64,000 bases of DNA from Acanthamoeba sp. SK_2022b (taxonomy: Eukaryota > Discosea > Longamoebia > Acanthamoebidae). A program made the translations under genes and the position numbers. Below the pieces are notes generated by a model, which was not told the origin of the DNA, did no database searches, and worked only from the letters and a program-made list of their open reading frames with translations. Numbering within the stretch: position 1 is the stretch's first letter; every line of letters begins with the position of its first letter. This document shows positions 8,266-16,086 of the stretch, piece by piece. The stretch spans positions 124,001-188,000 of the forward strand of contig JANDJZ010001754.1 in the NCBI GenBank assembly GCA_027943245.1. Direction: 5' to 3'.

Positions 8266-8529
8266 CGTTTTCTGGGATACGGACTCTCCATCGAACTACG
8301 TTCGATGATGCGGCCAAGGGCCTCGCTCGGAAGAAGGCAAAGTGCAGCGCGTGGTCGATCTGCGGCCGCGCTGAGGCGCAGTACATACATAGCGGGACAT
8401 CAGCAACGTCCTAAGCTCGAGGATTGGCTCAATGGCTGAGTGTCTAAAAGCATCCGCTGCAATGCTCTCGTGCAGAACTATTCCTACAAAACGGACTCCG
8501 GCATTGATCGCGACCAGAGCCGAGAAGAA

Positions 8530-8946
8530 CTATATAGTTAATGAACGTATACCGAATAACTGTTTGAGCTGAAAATCAACGGCTGGAAGAACCGGTGAAA
8601 ATAAATGACGAGTGGTTTTATACGGAAAAATTTTTCCCTGGTTTACTATGTGGTCTCTGATTTTTAACGGGCAGAAGGGCTCACCATTATTCCAGTCGTG
8701 TACTCTCACGCGTACATCAGTATAATCAAGCAATATACAAGGAAGGTACATTAGCCCAAGATTATTGGCCACACGATATCGATGGTTGCCATCCATAATG
8801 ATCCCCGTGTGCTTTTCAATGGGAACGGGTGTTATCCATTTTTGGCAACGCGCTATCTCCTCTGTTAATGCTATAACATGTTCCATATTGACCTCTTCAG
8901 AGGGACGGATCAAGGCAACTGGGTGTAATATTACCTCATACTGCAT
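8530..8946 (-). CDS. Small ParB/Srx-fold protein, SbnI-like N-domain (possible serine kinase)
   Basis: A 138-residue protein started at ATG 8946 after AGGTGAGGTGA, 7 nt behind the class V PLP gene, so it is the last gene of the siderophore operon. It has the ParB/Srx core: LHPVALIRPSEE, then PVPIEKHTGIIMDGNHRYRV with the DG(N/H)HR signature. In staphyloferrin B clusters SbnI, a ParB-like free L-serine kinase, makes O-phosphoserine for SbnA. This protein is about half the length of SbnI (about 250 residues) and lacks its C-terminal part. Kinase function is inferred from the fold and the presence of an SbnA homologue; a regulatory role is possible. Confidence 0.65.
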   Translation of the reverse strand: MQYEVILHPVALIRPSEEVNMEHVIALTEEIARCQKWITPVPIEKHTGIIMDGNHRYRVANNLGLMYLPCILLDYTDVRVRVHDWNNGEPFCPLKIRDHIVNQGKIFPYKTTRHLFSPVLPAVDFQLKQLFGIRSLTI

Positions 8947-8953
8947 GTTCACC

Positions 8954-10138
8954 TCACCTGAAATTTTCAAGGGCATTAAGTAAGATATCTATCTCATCTT
9001 CACTGTTATACGCATGAACGGATGCACGAACGACTGACTCCAGCCCACGATTTCGCATGTCAATGAATGTCGAACTAAATCGAGAACATGAGACATTAAT
9101 TCGACGTGGTTGAGCCGATAGGTATTCCTTAACAGATTCAGCTGTTTTATTTTTAACTGTAAATGTAACTATTCCTGATAGATTATCTCCTTTATCCTGT
9201 AACTGAACGTGCGTTATACATTTCAGGCCTAAGCGAAGTTGCTTAGCCAACTTAAAAATTCTTTGCGTTACTTTATCCTGCCCTAACGAAAGCGCATATT
9301 TCGCGGCAGCCCCCAGGCCAAGCCTGTCAGCGATATTTGCCTCCCAGCATTCGAATCGTCGGGCTCCCTCGCTAATATGATAACTCTGCTCATCTATAAG
9401 TCTTGCAGCATGGTGATCAAGCCACACCGGTTCAATATTCGAACTCAGGGTGCTGTCCATCCATAAAAAACCCGTACCGCGTGGAGCTCGCAGGTATTTA
9501 CGCCCTGAGGCTGTTAACACGTGGCACCCAATTTTTTGGACATCAAGTTGTAAATGTCCAATACCCTGGCAAGCATCAAGGAAAAACCACACGCCAGCAT
9601 CACGAGCAAGGGCGCCCATTTTTTCTACCGGCTGTATTGGTCCCCCATGAGTTCCCAGTATTGGGAGGCTGATTAATCTGACCCGAGGGTTGCCAAGGGC
9701 ATGTTGTAATTGCTTCAGACAAACAGCCCCCTCCTCATCCGCTTCCAGAATGTTGATCTGAATGCCATCACGTTTTTGTCGTTGCAGGTAAGGTATATAA
9801 TTACCTGCATATTCAGTGGTCGAAGTCAGGATGATATCTCCAGGGCGCAAGGGAAGAGAGTAGAATGCGATGTCCCAGGCCCGGGTAGCATTTTCCACAA
9901 GCGCGATATCTGCAGGCTTTGCCTGGATCATTTTCGCCAGATAACCATATATATCACTAAGCCATTGGCGCTCACTCTCTGCGGCTTCATACCCACCGAG
10001 GGTAATTTCTTTTAAATAGTGTTCATGCACAGCCTGTATAACCGGGACAGGCATTAAGCTTGCTCCTGCATTGTTAAAATGAATAACATGCTCAGTCCCT
10101 GGCGTGTCAGCGCGGAGTTGTGCCAGACTTAACGTCAT
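8954..10138 (-). CDS. Class V PLP-dependent enzyme (aminotransferase/cysteine desulfurase fold)
   Basis: A 394-residue fold-type I PLP enzyme. It starts HFNNAGASLMP, has the cofactor-binding aspartate/glutamine segment FFLDACQGIGH and the Schiff-base lysine in ASGRKYLRAPRGTG near residue 213. The ATG at 10138 follows GAGGAGA and overlaps the binding-protein gene by 32 nt. The HFNN.GA.L start recalls the isopenicillin-N-epimerase/C-S-lyase branch more than true cysteine desulfurases. Its substrate is unknown: it could modify an amino-acid building block or tailor the siderophore. The sbn, acs and pvs clusters known to me contain no matching enzyme. Confidence 0.8.
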   Translation of the reverse strand: MTLSLAQLRADTPGTEHVIHFNNAGASLMPVPVIQAVHEHYLKEITLGGYEAAESERQWLSDIYGYLAKMIQAKPADIALVENATRAWDIAFYSLPLRPGDIILTSTTEYAGNYIPYLQRQKRDGIQINILEADEEGAVCLKQLQHALGNPRVRLISLPILGTHGGPIQPVEKMGALARDAGVWFFLDACQGIGHLQLDVQKIGCHVLTASGRKYLRAPRGTGFLWMDSTLSSNIEPVWLDHHAARLIDEQSYHISEGARRFECWEANIADRLGLGAAAKYALSLGQDKVTQRIFKLAKQLRLGLKCITHVQLQDKGDNLSGIVTFTVKNKTAESVKEYLSAQPRRINVSCSRFSSTFIDMRNRGLESVVRASVHAYNSEDEIDILLNALENFR

Positions 10139-11267
10139 GGTTATTCTCCTCTTTTTTCAGGCTTACCATATACCCGGATTGATACGGAACGGGAAGAAAT
10201 TCCTGATGCATACGACGGAATGTGTCATCAGGGGCCAGGTCCGCGAATAATTGTGGATGTATCCATCTGGCGAGTTGCTGGATGGCAATAACGTCATACG
10301 GGCTGTTGTAGAACTGATGCCAGATGGCGAAAAATGCGCTATTACGGCGGGCAGTGCTATCTGCATAAGCTGGACGGGTGGTGAACCATGCCAGCTTACG
10401 CCTGGACTCCTCGATATTGACGCCCGGTCCGAGAGGGATCCACCTTCCGCCAGGAACGAAGGCCTGAAAATTCCCGCTGGTGAGTATGACGACATCAGGA
10501 TTTGCAGCTATCACCTTTTCAGGATTTAGCGTAAAAAATGAACCGGGAGCAAGATTGGCTGCGATATTGTCTCCTCCGGCTAATTTAACAAAACGCCCAA
10601 AACTCCCCTTTCCAAAGGTCATACAGCATTCTTCTGAATAACCTCCAAGACGTTCTAAAAATACCTTTGGCAATGGCTTCTGTAATTTTAAAGTCCTGGA
10701 TATGACGCGTTGTAACTCACTATCGCGAAACTTTAAATAGGCTTCAGAGCGTTCCGATTGACCAAATAACTCGCCAAATAGTTTCACTGTAGGAGGAATA
10801 TGTGCAATAGGGTCATACCGAAAATCCACATAGACAATTGGGATACCCGCACTGGCAAGTGCGGCTTCATACCCTGAGTCAACAATGGCATTTCGCGCAT
10901 CCATATTCATGATGATGACGTCAGGTTTCAAATTAATAGCCTGTTCGATATCGAAGGTCCCTTGCTCGCTGCCTCCAAATGTCGGGATTTTCTCCAGTTG
11001 TGGAAACTGTTGCCGGTACTGCTGCCATGTTGCCGGATCTGACTGTATTAAATCTTTCCGCCAGGCCACTATCCTCTTGGCAGGATTTTCTTTATCAAGC
11101 ATTGCGACCAGATACAGTTGGCGCCCTTCCCCAAGGATGACACGCTGTACCGGTAATTTGATGTTAACGGTTCGGCCAAGGAGATCGGTTACAGGCGTCA
11201 CCGTCTGTTCAGCATGAGCAACTGATGAGGTTAACAATACAATAAAGAGCACAAGTCGTAATATCAT
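10107..11267 (-). CDS. Periplasmic iron-siderophore-type substrate-binding protein
   Basis: A 386-residue protein with a Sec signal peptide (MILRLVLFIVLLTSSVAHA). The body fits the cobalamin/Fe-siderophore binding family: TVTPVTDLLGRTVNI, then INLKPDVIIM and KVIAANPDVVILTSG, the usual two-lobe pattern. It would carry the ferric chelate from the outer-membrane receptor to an ABC permease. No permease or ATPase gene is nearby, so it must borrow a transporter from elsewhere. At 386 residues it is longer than FhuD or FepB (about 300). The start overlaps the MFS stop as ATGA. Confidence 0.85.
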   Translation of the reverse strand: MILRLVLFIVLLTSSVAHAEQTVTPVTDLLGRTVNIKLPVQRVILGEGRQLYLVAMLDKENPAKRIVAWRKDLIQSDPATWQQYRQQFPQLEKIPTFGGSEQGTFDIEQAINLKPDVIIMNMDARNAIVDSGYEAALASAGIPIVYVDFRYDPIAHIPPTVKLFGELFGQSERSEAYLKFRDSELQRVISRTLKLQKPLPKVFLERLGGYSEECCMTFGKGSFGRFVKLAGGDNIAANLAPGSFFTLNPEKVIAANPDVVILTSGNFQAFVPGGRWIPLGPGVNIEESRRKLAWFTTRPAYADSTARRNSAFFAIWHQFYNSPYDVIAIQQLARWIHPQLFADLAPDDTFRRMHQEFLPVPYQSGYMVSLKKEENNHDVKSGTTPR

Positions 11268-12490
11268 TTTTCATAACCTATTTTCTTGTTGAATTCCCTT
11301 GAAGAACGGCTGATTTTTAACGTAATCATTAAAGTCATGGAATACATGACCACAACGCAAAGAAACAACGCTGACAACCCCGGCCAGAGAAGGACTACGC
11401 CCCCCAAAGCAATACCTATGATGGAGGCGAACTGGCTGATGCTCTGGACCACCCCCAATATATACCCTTGCATACCTTCGGCTGTTGTGCGCGAAATTAA
11501 TGCGGTAAGCACAGGCGTGGTTGCGCCAAGGAGAATTCCCCATAAAAAATAAAGCCCGATGAACCAGCTGGTTTCCCTTACTGTAGCCAGCAGCAGTGTT
11601 ACCAGGATACATCCCATGATGATCCCCACCATTCGGTAGAGCGTGCTGGCTATATCGTGCGCTTCAAACCATCTTGCCCAGAGAGACGCTGATACAATCA
11701 CTCCCGTAGCCTGTAATCCATAAGCTAATCCTGTTAGCCAATTAGGGGCATTGAACACCGTGCTGACATAAAGAGAAAAAGGCGTTTGCGTAATCATGCG
11801 GCTCATTAATAACAAGCCAAGAACCGTCAGTAAGCCAACAATGACGCCATTGTTGATTCCAGTTGGAGTCCTTTTCTTATCTTTTGAATGAACAGCTGAA
11901 GTAGACGAGACTCCATGAGGAGCATCAGCAGGTAATATGAAAAGAACAATCAGTGCACATAGCGTACAAATAATGAATGCGCTGACGTTTATCCAGAAGA
12001 AACTCAGTAGATCGAGAATGGCTCCCCCGATAATCGCCCCTGCCAAAGAGCCTGCGTTGGTCGACACCTGCAACCAGGCAAAAAGTCTCGTACGCTGTGC
12101 CGCTGGCACCATTGCAATACCATAGGCCTGCGCCGGCGCAATATAACCCGCACAGGTACCCTGTAAAAAACGTAAAATAAGCACCAGCCAGACGTCATTG
12201 GCGAAAGCAAGCCCAAGTTGCGTTAATGCCAGGCCCATCAGTGCGCGGATCATCATGACTTTATTGCCCGTTTTGTCGCCTACCCGCCCCCAGAATGTGC
12301 TGGTTAGCATAACGCCAAGCATCGGTGCTATATACACCCCTGTGCCAGCGATGCTCAATAGTTCTGTGGACGTCATGCTTTCGATATGAAGCGGCCAAAA
12401 AGGGCCGCTCATTTCCATCGCTCCCATCGAAAGTAGTTGCACGATAAACAGAAACTGGACAATAAAAGTCACACTGCCCGTTACGCGCAT
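11264..12490 (-). CDS. MFS transporter, likely siderophore exporter
   Basis: A 408-residue 12-helix major facilitator protein. ATG 12490 is chosen because AAGGAGGG lies 7 nt before it; an ATG at 12496 is only 1 nt from that site. The family loop between helices 2 and 3 reads FWGRVGDKTGNK. MFS exporters sit in most NIS clusters (SbnD, PvsC, FslB), and the position between the opine dehydrogenase and the binding protein fits secretion of the finished siderophore. Export is inferred; uptake cannot be excluded. Confidence 0.8.
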   Translation of the reverse strand: MRVTGSVTFIVQFLFIVQLLSMGAMEMSGPFWPLHIESMTSTELLSIAGTGVYIAPMLGVMLTSTFWGRVGDKTGNKVMMIRALMGLALTQLGLAFANDVWLVLILRFLQGTCAGYIAPAQAYGIAMVPAAQRTRLFAWLQVSTNAGSLAGAIIGGAILDLLSFFWINVSAFIICTLCALIVLFILPADAPHGVSSTSAVHSKDKKRTPTGINNGVIVGLLTVLGLLLMSRMITQTPFSLYVSTVFNAPNWLTGLAYGLQATGVIVSASLWARWFEAHDIASTLYRMVGIIMGCILVTLLLATVRETSWFIGLYFLWGILLGATTPVLTALISRTTAEGMQGYILGVVQSISQFASIIGIALGGVVLLWPGLSALFLCVVVMYSMTLMITLKISRSSREFNKKIGYEK

Positions 12491-12492
12491 CC

Positions 12493-13650
12493 TCATTCCC
12501 TCCTTATCGTTGGCCAATCGGCGGGGATCGGGGAGCGGGCAATCTTCCCTCCCATATACTCGCAACACCAGTAATAGATTTCTTCTATATATGGTGTTGG
12601 CACCTTGAGCCTCTGGCCGATTAAAACCAGCAGGCTTAAACCGCAGCCAATATCTTCCCGAAAGACCCGATGGTTTTTGTCAAAAATAAAAGTGTCGGAT
12701 CGCCCTTCGCGGATCAGAGGCAGCGGGATCCCCTCATAGGCCTTATTCGTTCGTAAAATACTGAGGAGTGTTCTGGGGTCAGAAATTGAGTCACCGTATG
12801 CCTCGACTATTTCCTGCTGCAATGGCTGCACAGAGCTGAGATCGATACCCAGTGAAAGTTCGGCAGCTTTACATAAGGCCTGATTTTCCTCATCACAGCG
12901 AGCAAGGAAATAAGCACCGAGTTCAGGGCAATCACTCCACCAACACGGAATATGATTGAAAGCATGCCCGTGCCACTGCCCCCATGGGCCGATGAGGCCA
13001 TAAATGACGGAACTGTGCATGATTGGATTTCCTGGTGTAAGGGTAATCTCCAGATAATTAGACAGCAGAGTGACGGGAGCCTCATAAAGCTGCCTCAGAT
13101 AATCAAGCAGAATATCGGTATTCTCAGGTGTTTCCCGGCGATGAACAGCCACGTACAACTGTGATTTCTCCCCCCCTATCCTGACACTTTTTCCGGGTAC
13201 AAGATCAAACGCAATATGGGGGACATCTTTCATGCCCCATATAACAATATTCGATAAGCCTCCAAATGCTTTTTCTGCCAGCCAGTCAAATCCGCCAAAA
13301 CCGGGAATGGCTCCGACGAAGACCTGCTTATGCCGGGGCAGCGCTGGCGCGATGCTTTGAAGCACGCTTTCGCGTACATGGCTTGGGGCAGTAATGATAA
13401 TGAGATCTGCAGCGGCGCAGGCTTCATCGACTGACGCCGTCATCCTGACGGCAGAGGCTTTTATGACATTTGCGTCAGGCATGATCGCATGCAACTGAGC
13501 GCCACTGCCTTGATATGCGGTGACAGTTTCTGGCCGGCTAGTGTAAAGAGTTACTGCAACTGCGGGATTTTGACTGAATAAAATGGCAGCAAGGTGGCCC
13601 GTACGGCCGGCCCCACATATTGTTACCCTTAACTTCTCGCCTGAGAACAT
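12493..13650 (-). CDS. NAD(P)-dependent opine (octopine/nopaline-type) dehydrogenase
   Basis: A 385-residue protein with an N-terminal Rossmann domain (VTICGAGRTGHLAA, residues 9-22) and a C-terminal octopine-dehydrogenase domain in which NPIMHSSVIYG near residue 213 carries the expected catalytic histidine. Family members form or cleave N-(carboxyalkyl)amino acids; CntM/OdhD make staphylopine and pseudopaline. No nicotianamine-synthase-like gene is present. It directly follows the SbnA homologue (TAATG overlap), where SbnB normally stands. The SbnA product ACEGA is chemically an opine, so this enzyme may split it to diaminopropionate and 2-oxoglutarate, or act the other way to attach a keto acid. 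Family is firm; reaction is inference. Confidence 0.85.
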   Translation of the reverse strand: MFSGEKLRVTICGAGRTGHLAAILFSQNPAVAVTLYTSRPETVTAYQGSGAQLHAIMPDANVIKASAVRMTASVDEACAAADLIIITAPSHVRESVLQSIAPALPRHKQVFVGAIPGFGGFDWLAEKAFGGLSNIVIWGMKDVPHIAFDLVPGKSVRIGGEKSQLYVAVHRRETPENTDILLDYLRQLYEAPVTLLSNYLEITLTPGNPIMHSSVIYGLIGPWGQWHGHAFNHIPCWWSDCPELGAYFLARCDEENQALCKAAELSLGIDLSSVQPLQQEIVEAYGDSISDPRTLLSILRTNKAYEGIPLPLIREGRSDTFIFDKNHRVFREDIGCGLSLLVLIGQRLKVPTPYIEEIYYWCCEYMGGKIARSPIPADWPTIRRE

Positions 13651-14663
13651 TATTCTCCCTCCTGAACAGAAGAGAGTGCAAACCAGCCATCAAGTTTCTC
13701 CCAGACTTGCTCGGAGAGAAGATCCCGTTCTTTGAGCCACTCCTCATTGAAGATCGTATTTAGATATTTTTCACCGCCATCTGCAATAACGAGAGCCACA
13801 TTCCCCCGAATCGTTCCATTATTGATAAATTCCAACGCTTTATATATTGCACCACCGGTAGAACCGCCAACAAGCAGCCCGAAACGGCGCGCAAGATAGC
13901 GTGCAGTTTCAAAAGCGCAGACGTCGGAAACCTGTTCACCATAATCAATGCAGCTGTAATCCAGAACTAATCCGACGGTGTCTCCTTCCGGTGTGCCGGT
14001 CCCTGATTGATAATAGGGTTTTCCTGGCTTGCCAAATACGATAGAGCCTTCTGGCTCTACCGCGATCGTAACTGTATCCGGATTATGAACCTTGAGGCCA
14101 TGCGCTATCCCTGTCATCGAACCGCCAGTGCCAACACATCCAATCCACGCGTCGACTTTGCCAATCTGGCAGATAATTTCACGCACCAGGTCTGCATATC
14201 CACCGGCATTGGCCGCATTATCTGATTGGTTCATGAAAACTGCGCCGGGTATTTCACCTGCAATTTCAGCCGCCATACGCTGTCGTTCCACAACCGCGAC
14301 TTCATTTTCACCATAATTACCCTTAACGTAACGAATATCTGCTCCCAGAGCTCGCATGATGGTAATTTTATCCTGAGCGGCATGATGGTCCACCACTGCA
14401 ATAAATTTAAGCCCAAATTCGATAGCCGCAATGGCCAGGCCGATCCCCGTATTTCCTGATGATGATTCAACAATCGTCCCACCTGGTTGGATCCGCCCTG
14501 ATTTCAGCGCCGCAACAATCATATTTCTGGCCATGCGATCTTTCATGCTCCCGCCAGGATTGTTCTTCTCCACTTTGATATAAAGACGAGAGTCAGATTG
14601 CGCCAGCGGTAATTGAATGACGGGAGTATTGCCAATCAAATCAGTTACTTTTCTGAAGATCAT
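13650..14663 (-). CDS. sbnA: SbnA-like PLP synthase (diaminopropionate precursor synthesis)
   Basis: A 337-residue fold-type II PLP enzyme of the cysteine-synthase group. The PLP lysine is K41 in NNPGGSMKDRMA; the substrate loop is SSSGNTGIGLA; the phosphate loop is GTGGSMTGIAHG; and ALVIADGGEKYLNT lies near the C-terminus. The NPGGSMKDR form and the length suit SbnA, which joins O-phospho-L-serine and L-glutamate to ACEGA, better than CysK or CysM. Its neighbours (ParB/Srx protein, decarboxylase, NIS synthetase) repeat the sbn gene set. A cysteine- or cystathionine-synthase activity is the alternative. Confidence 0.8.
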   Translation of the reverse strand: MIFRKVTDLIGNTPVIQLPLAQSDSRLYIKVEKNNPGGSMKDRMARNMIVAALKSGRIQPGGTIVESSSGNTGIGLAIAAIEFGLKFIAVVDHHAAQDKITIMRALGADIRYVKGNYGENEVAVVERQRMAAEIAGEIPGAVFMNQSDNAANAGGYADLVREIICQIGKVDAWIGCVGTGGSMTGIAHGLKVHNPDTVTIAVEPEGSIVFGKPGKPYYQSGTGTPEGDTVGLVLDYSCIDYGEQVSDVCAFETARYLARRFGLLVGGSTGGAIYKALEFINNGTIRGNVALVIADGGEKYLNTIFNEEWLKERDLLSEQVWEKLDGWFALSSVQEGE

Positions 14664-14674
14664 TTTACAACTCC

Positions 14675-16075
14675 TTAATTGTCAACGGTAAAAATGAGGT
14701 TTTGGCGCGAGCTCATGACAGCGGTCAGTCTTGTGGGGAGCGGGTGCCGGTGGAACTGGTTTTCCAGTAAATCCATTTGGTAACCAGCGGTATTGGCAAA
14801 TATCAGCAAGTCGCCCGGTTCAGGCAGGTGCTTGAATGCAATCAGACGGTTAGTTATAACGTCCTCGTCAAGGCAACTATGACCCGCAATCCATGCTTTC
14901 GCAGCAGGAGATGGCTCATGAGAATTCTGACGAATATGAAGCGGATCGCTTAAGAATTCAGAGTTAAACCACGTTTCGCATGCACTGAAGCTACTTCCCT
15001 CGACAAAAATAACGTATCCGGAATCACCGTGAGGCCGGACTCGACATACACGAAAAACACTTATGGCGCTCTGGTTGGCCAGACTTCTTCCGGGCTCGAC
15101 ACACAGCGTTAATCCTTCATCGATTAATGCATCGCAGACTCTTTTACCCACAGGGCCCGCGCCGCCAAGAAACTGAGTGAGCCAGTGCTCAGCGTTTATA
15201 TCACCACCATAGGGATAGAAAGCATCCGGGACCCGTCGAGTACGATAATTTTCCTGCGTCTGTGAGGATAGCCATGCCTTATAGCAATTCCCCTCTACAT
15301 ACTGAACGGGCAACCCTCCCCCGATATCGATAATGCATGGGGAATGGCCAAGACTACGGGCGCAGGCAATCAACGGTAATGTGTCAAAAAAAGCGTTAAC
15401 CCTGGATACGGGCGAGTAGCCACTAAGATGGAAATGGAAGCCATCGATTTTTAATGGATTACAGGTCTCGAGTTTCTGAAGCACGGCACTCACTTCACTG
15501 GATGACATACCAAAACGGCTGGTATGGCTGAACGCGGGGCGAAGGCGCAGTAGTATACTGATTCGGCCTGTCGGGCTTTTCCAGCATTTAGCTACTTCCA
15601 TGAGATCGTCCATTTCCTCGACTGAATCCACGACAATCCGCGCCCCCTGCAGAATTAACTCCTGCAAAAAACGTATTGTTTTTGCAGGACCGGTGGCACA
15701 CAAATCGGTGCCTCTGCATCCAGCGCGGATAGCATCGTTGAGCTCATGCAGGCTGGATACATCAGCCCCTGTTCCGGCAGCGACGGCAGCCTGTAATAAC
15801 GACTGTGATTTATTGACTTTAACGCCATAATAAAATTTCGCTTCAATACCAAATCCCGCCGTAATAGCAGCCATCGCATTGAAATTATTCTCCACGGTAT
15901 GCGGCCAAACAATATTGAGCGGAGAACCGTAAATTTCTGATAAGCGAACAAGAGTATCAGGGGACGTCTCTAACCATCGGGCAATAACAGGATCCACATA
16001 GGGGGGTAATTCTCTGGCAGGGCTTACCCGCCATGAAGTGGTTTCCCGGCAATAGGTATTTAACAGCGAAGCCAT
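14675..16075 (-). CDS. Type III PLP decarboxylase, SbnH-like
   Basis: A 466-residue alanine-racemase-fold decarboxylase of the DapDC/ornithine decarboxylase group. PLP lysine K86 is in KFYYGVKVNK; further sites are GFHFHLSGYSP, IIDIGGGLPVQY and CVEPGRSLANQ. The catalytic Cys/Asp pair is in GHSCLDEDV and the closing tyrosine in NTAGYQMD, so it looks active. Related enzymes in NIS clusters (SbnH, AcsE, PvsE, FslC) decarboxylate a diamino-acid unit before or after its condensation with citrate. It lies 11 nt after the receptor stop. Substrate, free diamino acid or citryl-diaminopropionate, is not readable from sequence. Confidence 0.85.
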   Translation of the reverse strand: MASLLNTYCRETTSWRVSPARELPPYVDPVIARWLETSPDTLVRLSEIYGSPLNIVWPHTVENNFNAMAAITAGFGIEAKFYYGVKVNKSQSLLQAAVAAGTGADVSSLHELNDAIRAGCRGTDLCATGPAKTIRFLQELILQGARIVVDSVEEMDDLMEVAKCWKSPTGRISILLRLRPAFSHTSRFGMSSSEVSAVLQKLETCNPLKIDGFHFHLSGYSPVSRVNAFFDTLPLIACARSLGHSPCIIDIGGGLPVQYVEGNCYKAWLSSQTQENYRTRRVPDAFYPYGGDINAEHWLTQFLGGAGPVGKRVCDALIDEGLTLCVEPGRSLANQSAISVFRVCRVRPHGDSGYVIFVEGSSFSACETWFNSEFLSDPLHIRQNSHEPSPAAKAWIAGHSCLDEDVITNRLIAFKHLPEPGDLLIFANTAGYQMDLLENQFHRHPLPTRLTAVMSSRQNLIFTVDN

Positions 16076-16086
16076 ATTAAATCCTC

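Larger units (their letters stand above)
7895..8330 (+). repeat. Tandem ~161-bp repeats built on the tRNA-Phe 3' end
   Basis: The 16-nt acceptor strand CCGAGTCCGGGCACCA occurs at 7895, 8057 and 8218, giving units of 162 and 161 bp and a third partial unit ending near 8330. Each unit holds a terminator hairpin, a small hairpin with arms ATCGAAC/GTTCGAT and, in the two full units, an inner hairpin AGCGC..GCGCT. The copies differ by scattered substitutions, so they are not recent duplicates. The plan resembles the 178-bp tandem units after E. coli tyrT, which also begin with the tRNA 3' end. No gene is seen between 8331 and 8529. Confidence 0.85.

Noticed and set aside
7895..8330. CRISPR array
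   Set aside because: Units are 161-162 bp with the whole unit conserved; no short repeats with unique spacers and no cas genes.
8418..8490. Possible tRNA-like segment (GGCTCAATGGCTGAGTGTCTAA)
   Set aside because: It resembles a D arm by eye, but no acceptor pairing, anticodon arm or T-loop GTTCGA sequence follows at the right spacing.
12493..13650. Staphylopine/pseudopaline pathway
   Set aside because: The opine dehydrogenase is present but there is no nicotianamine-synthase-like CntL gene, and the rest of the cluster is of NIS type.
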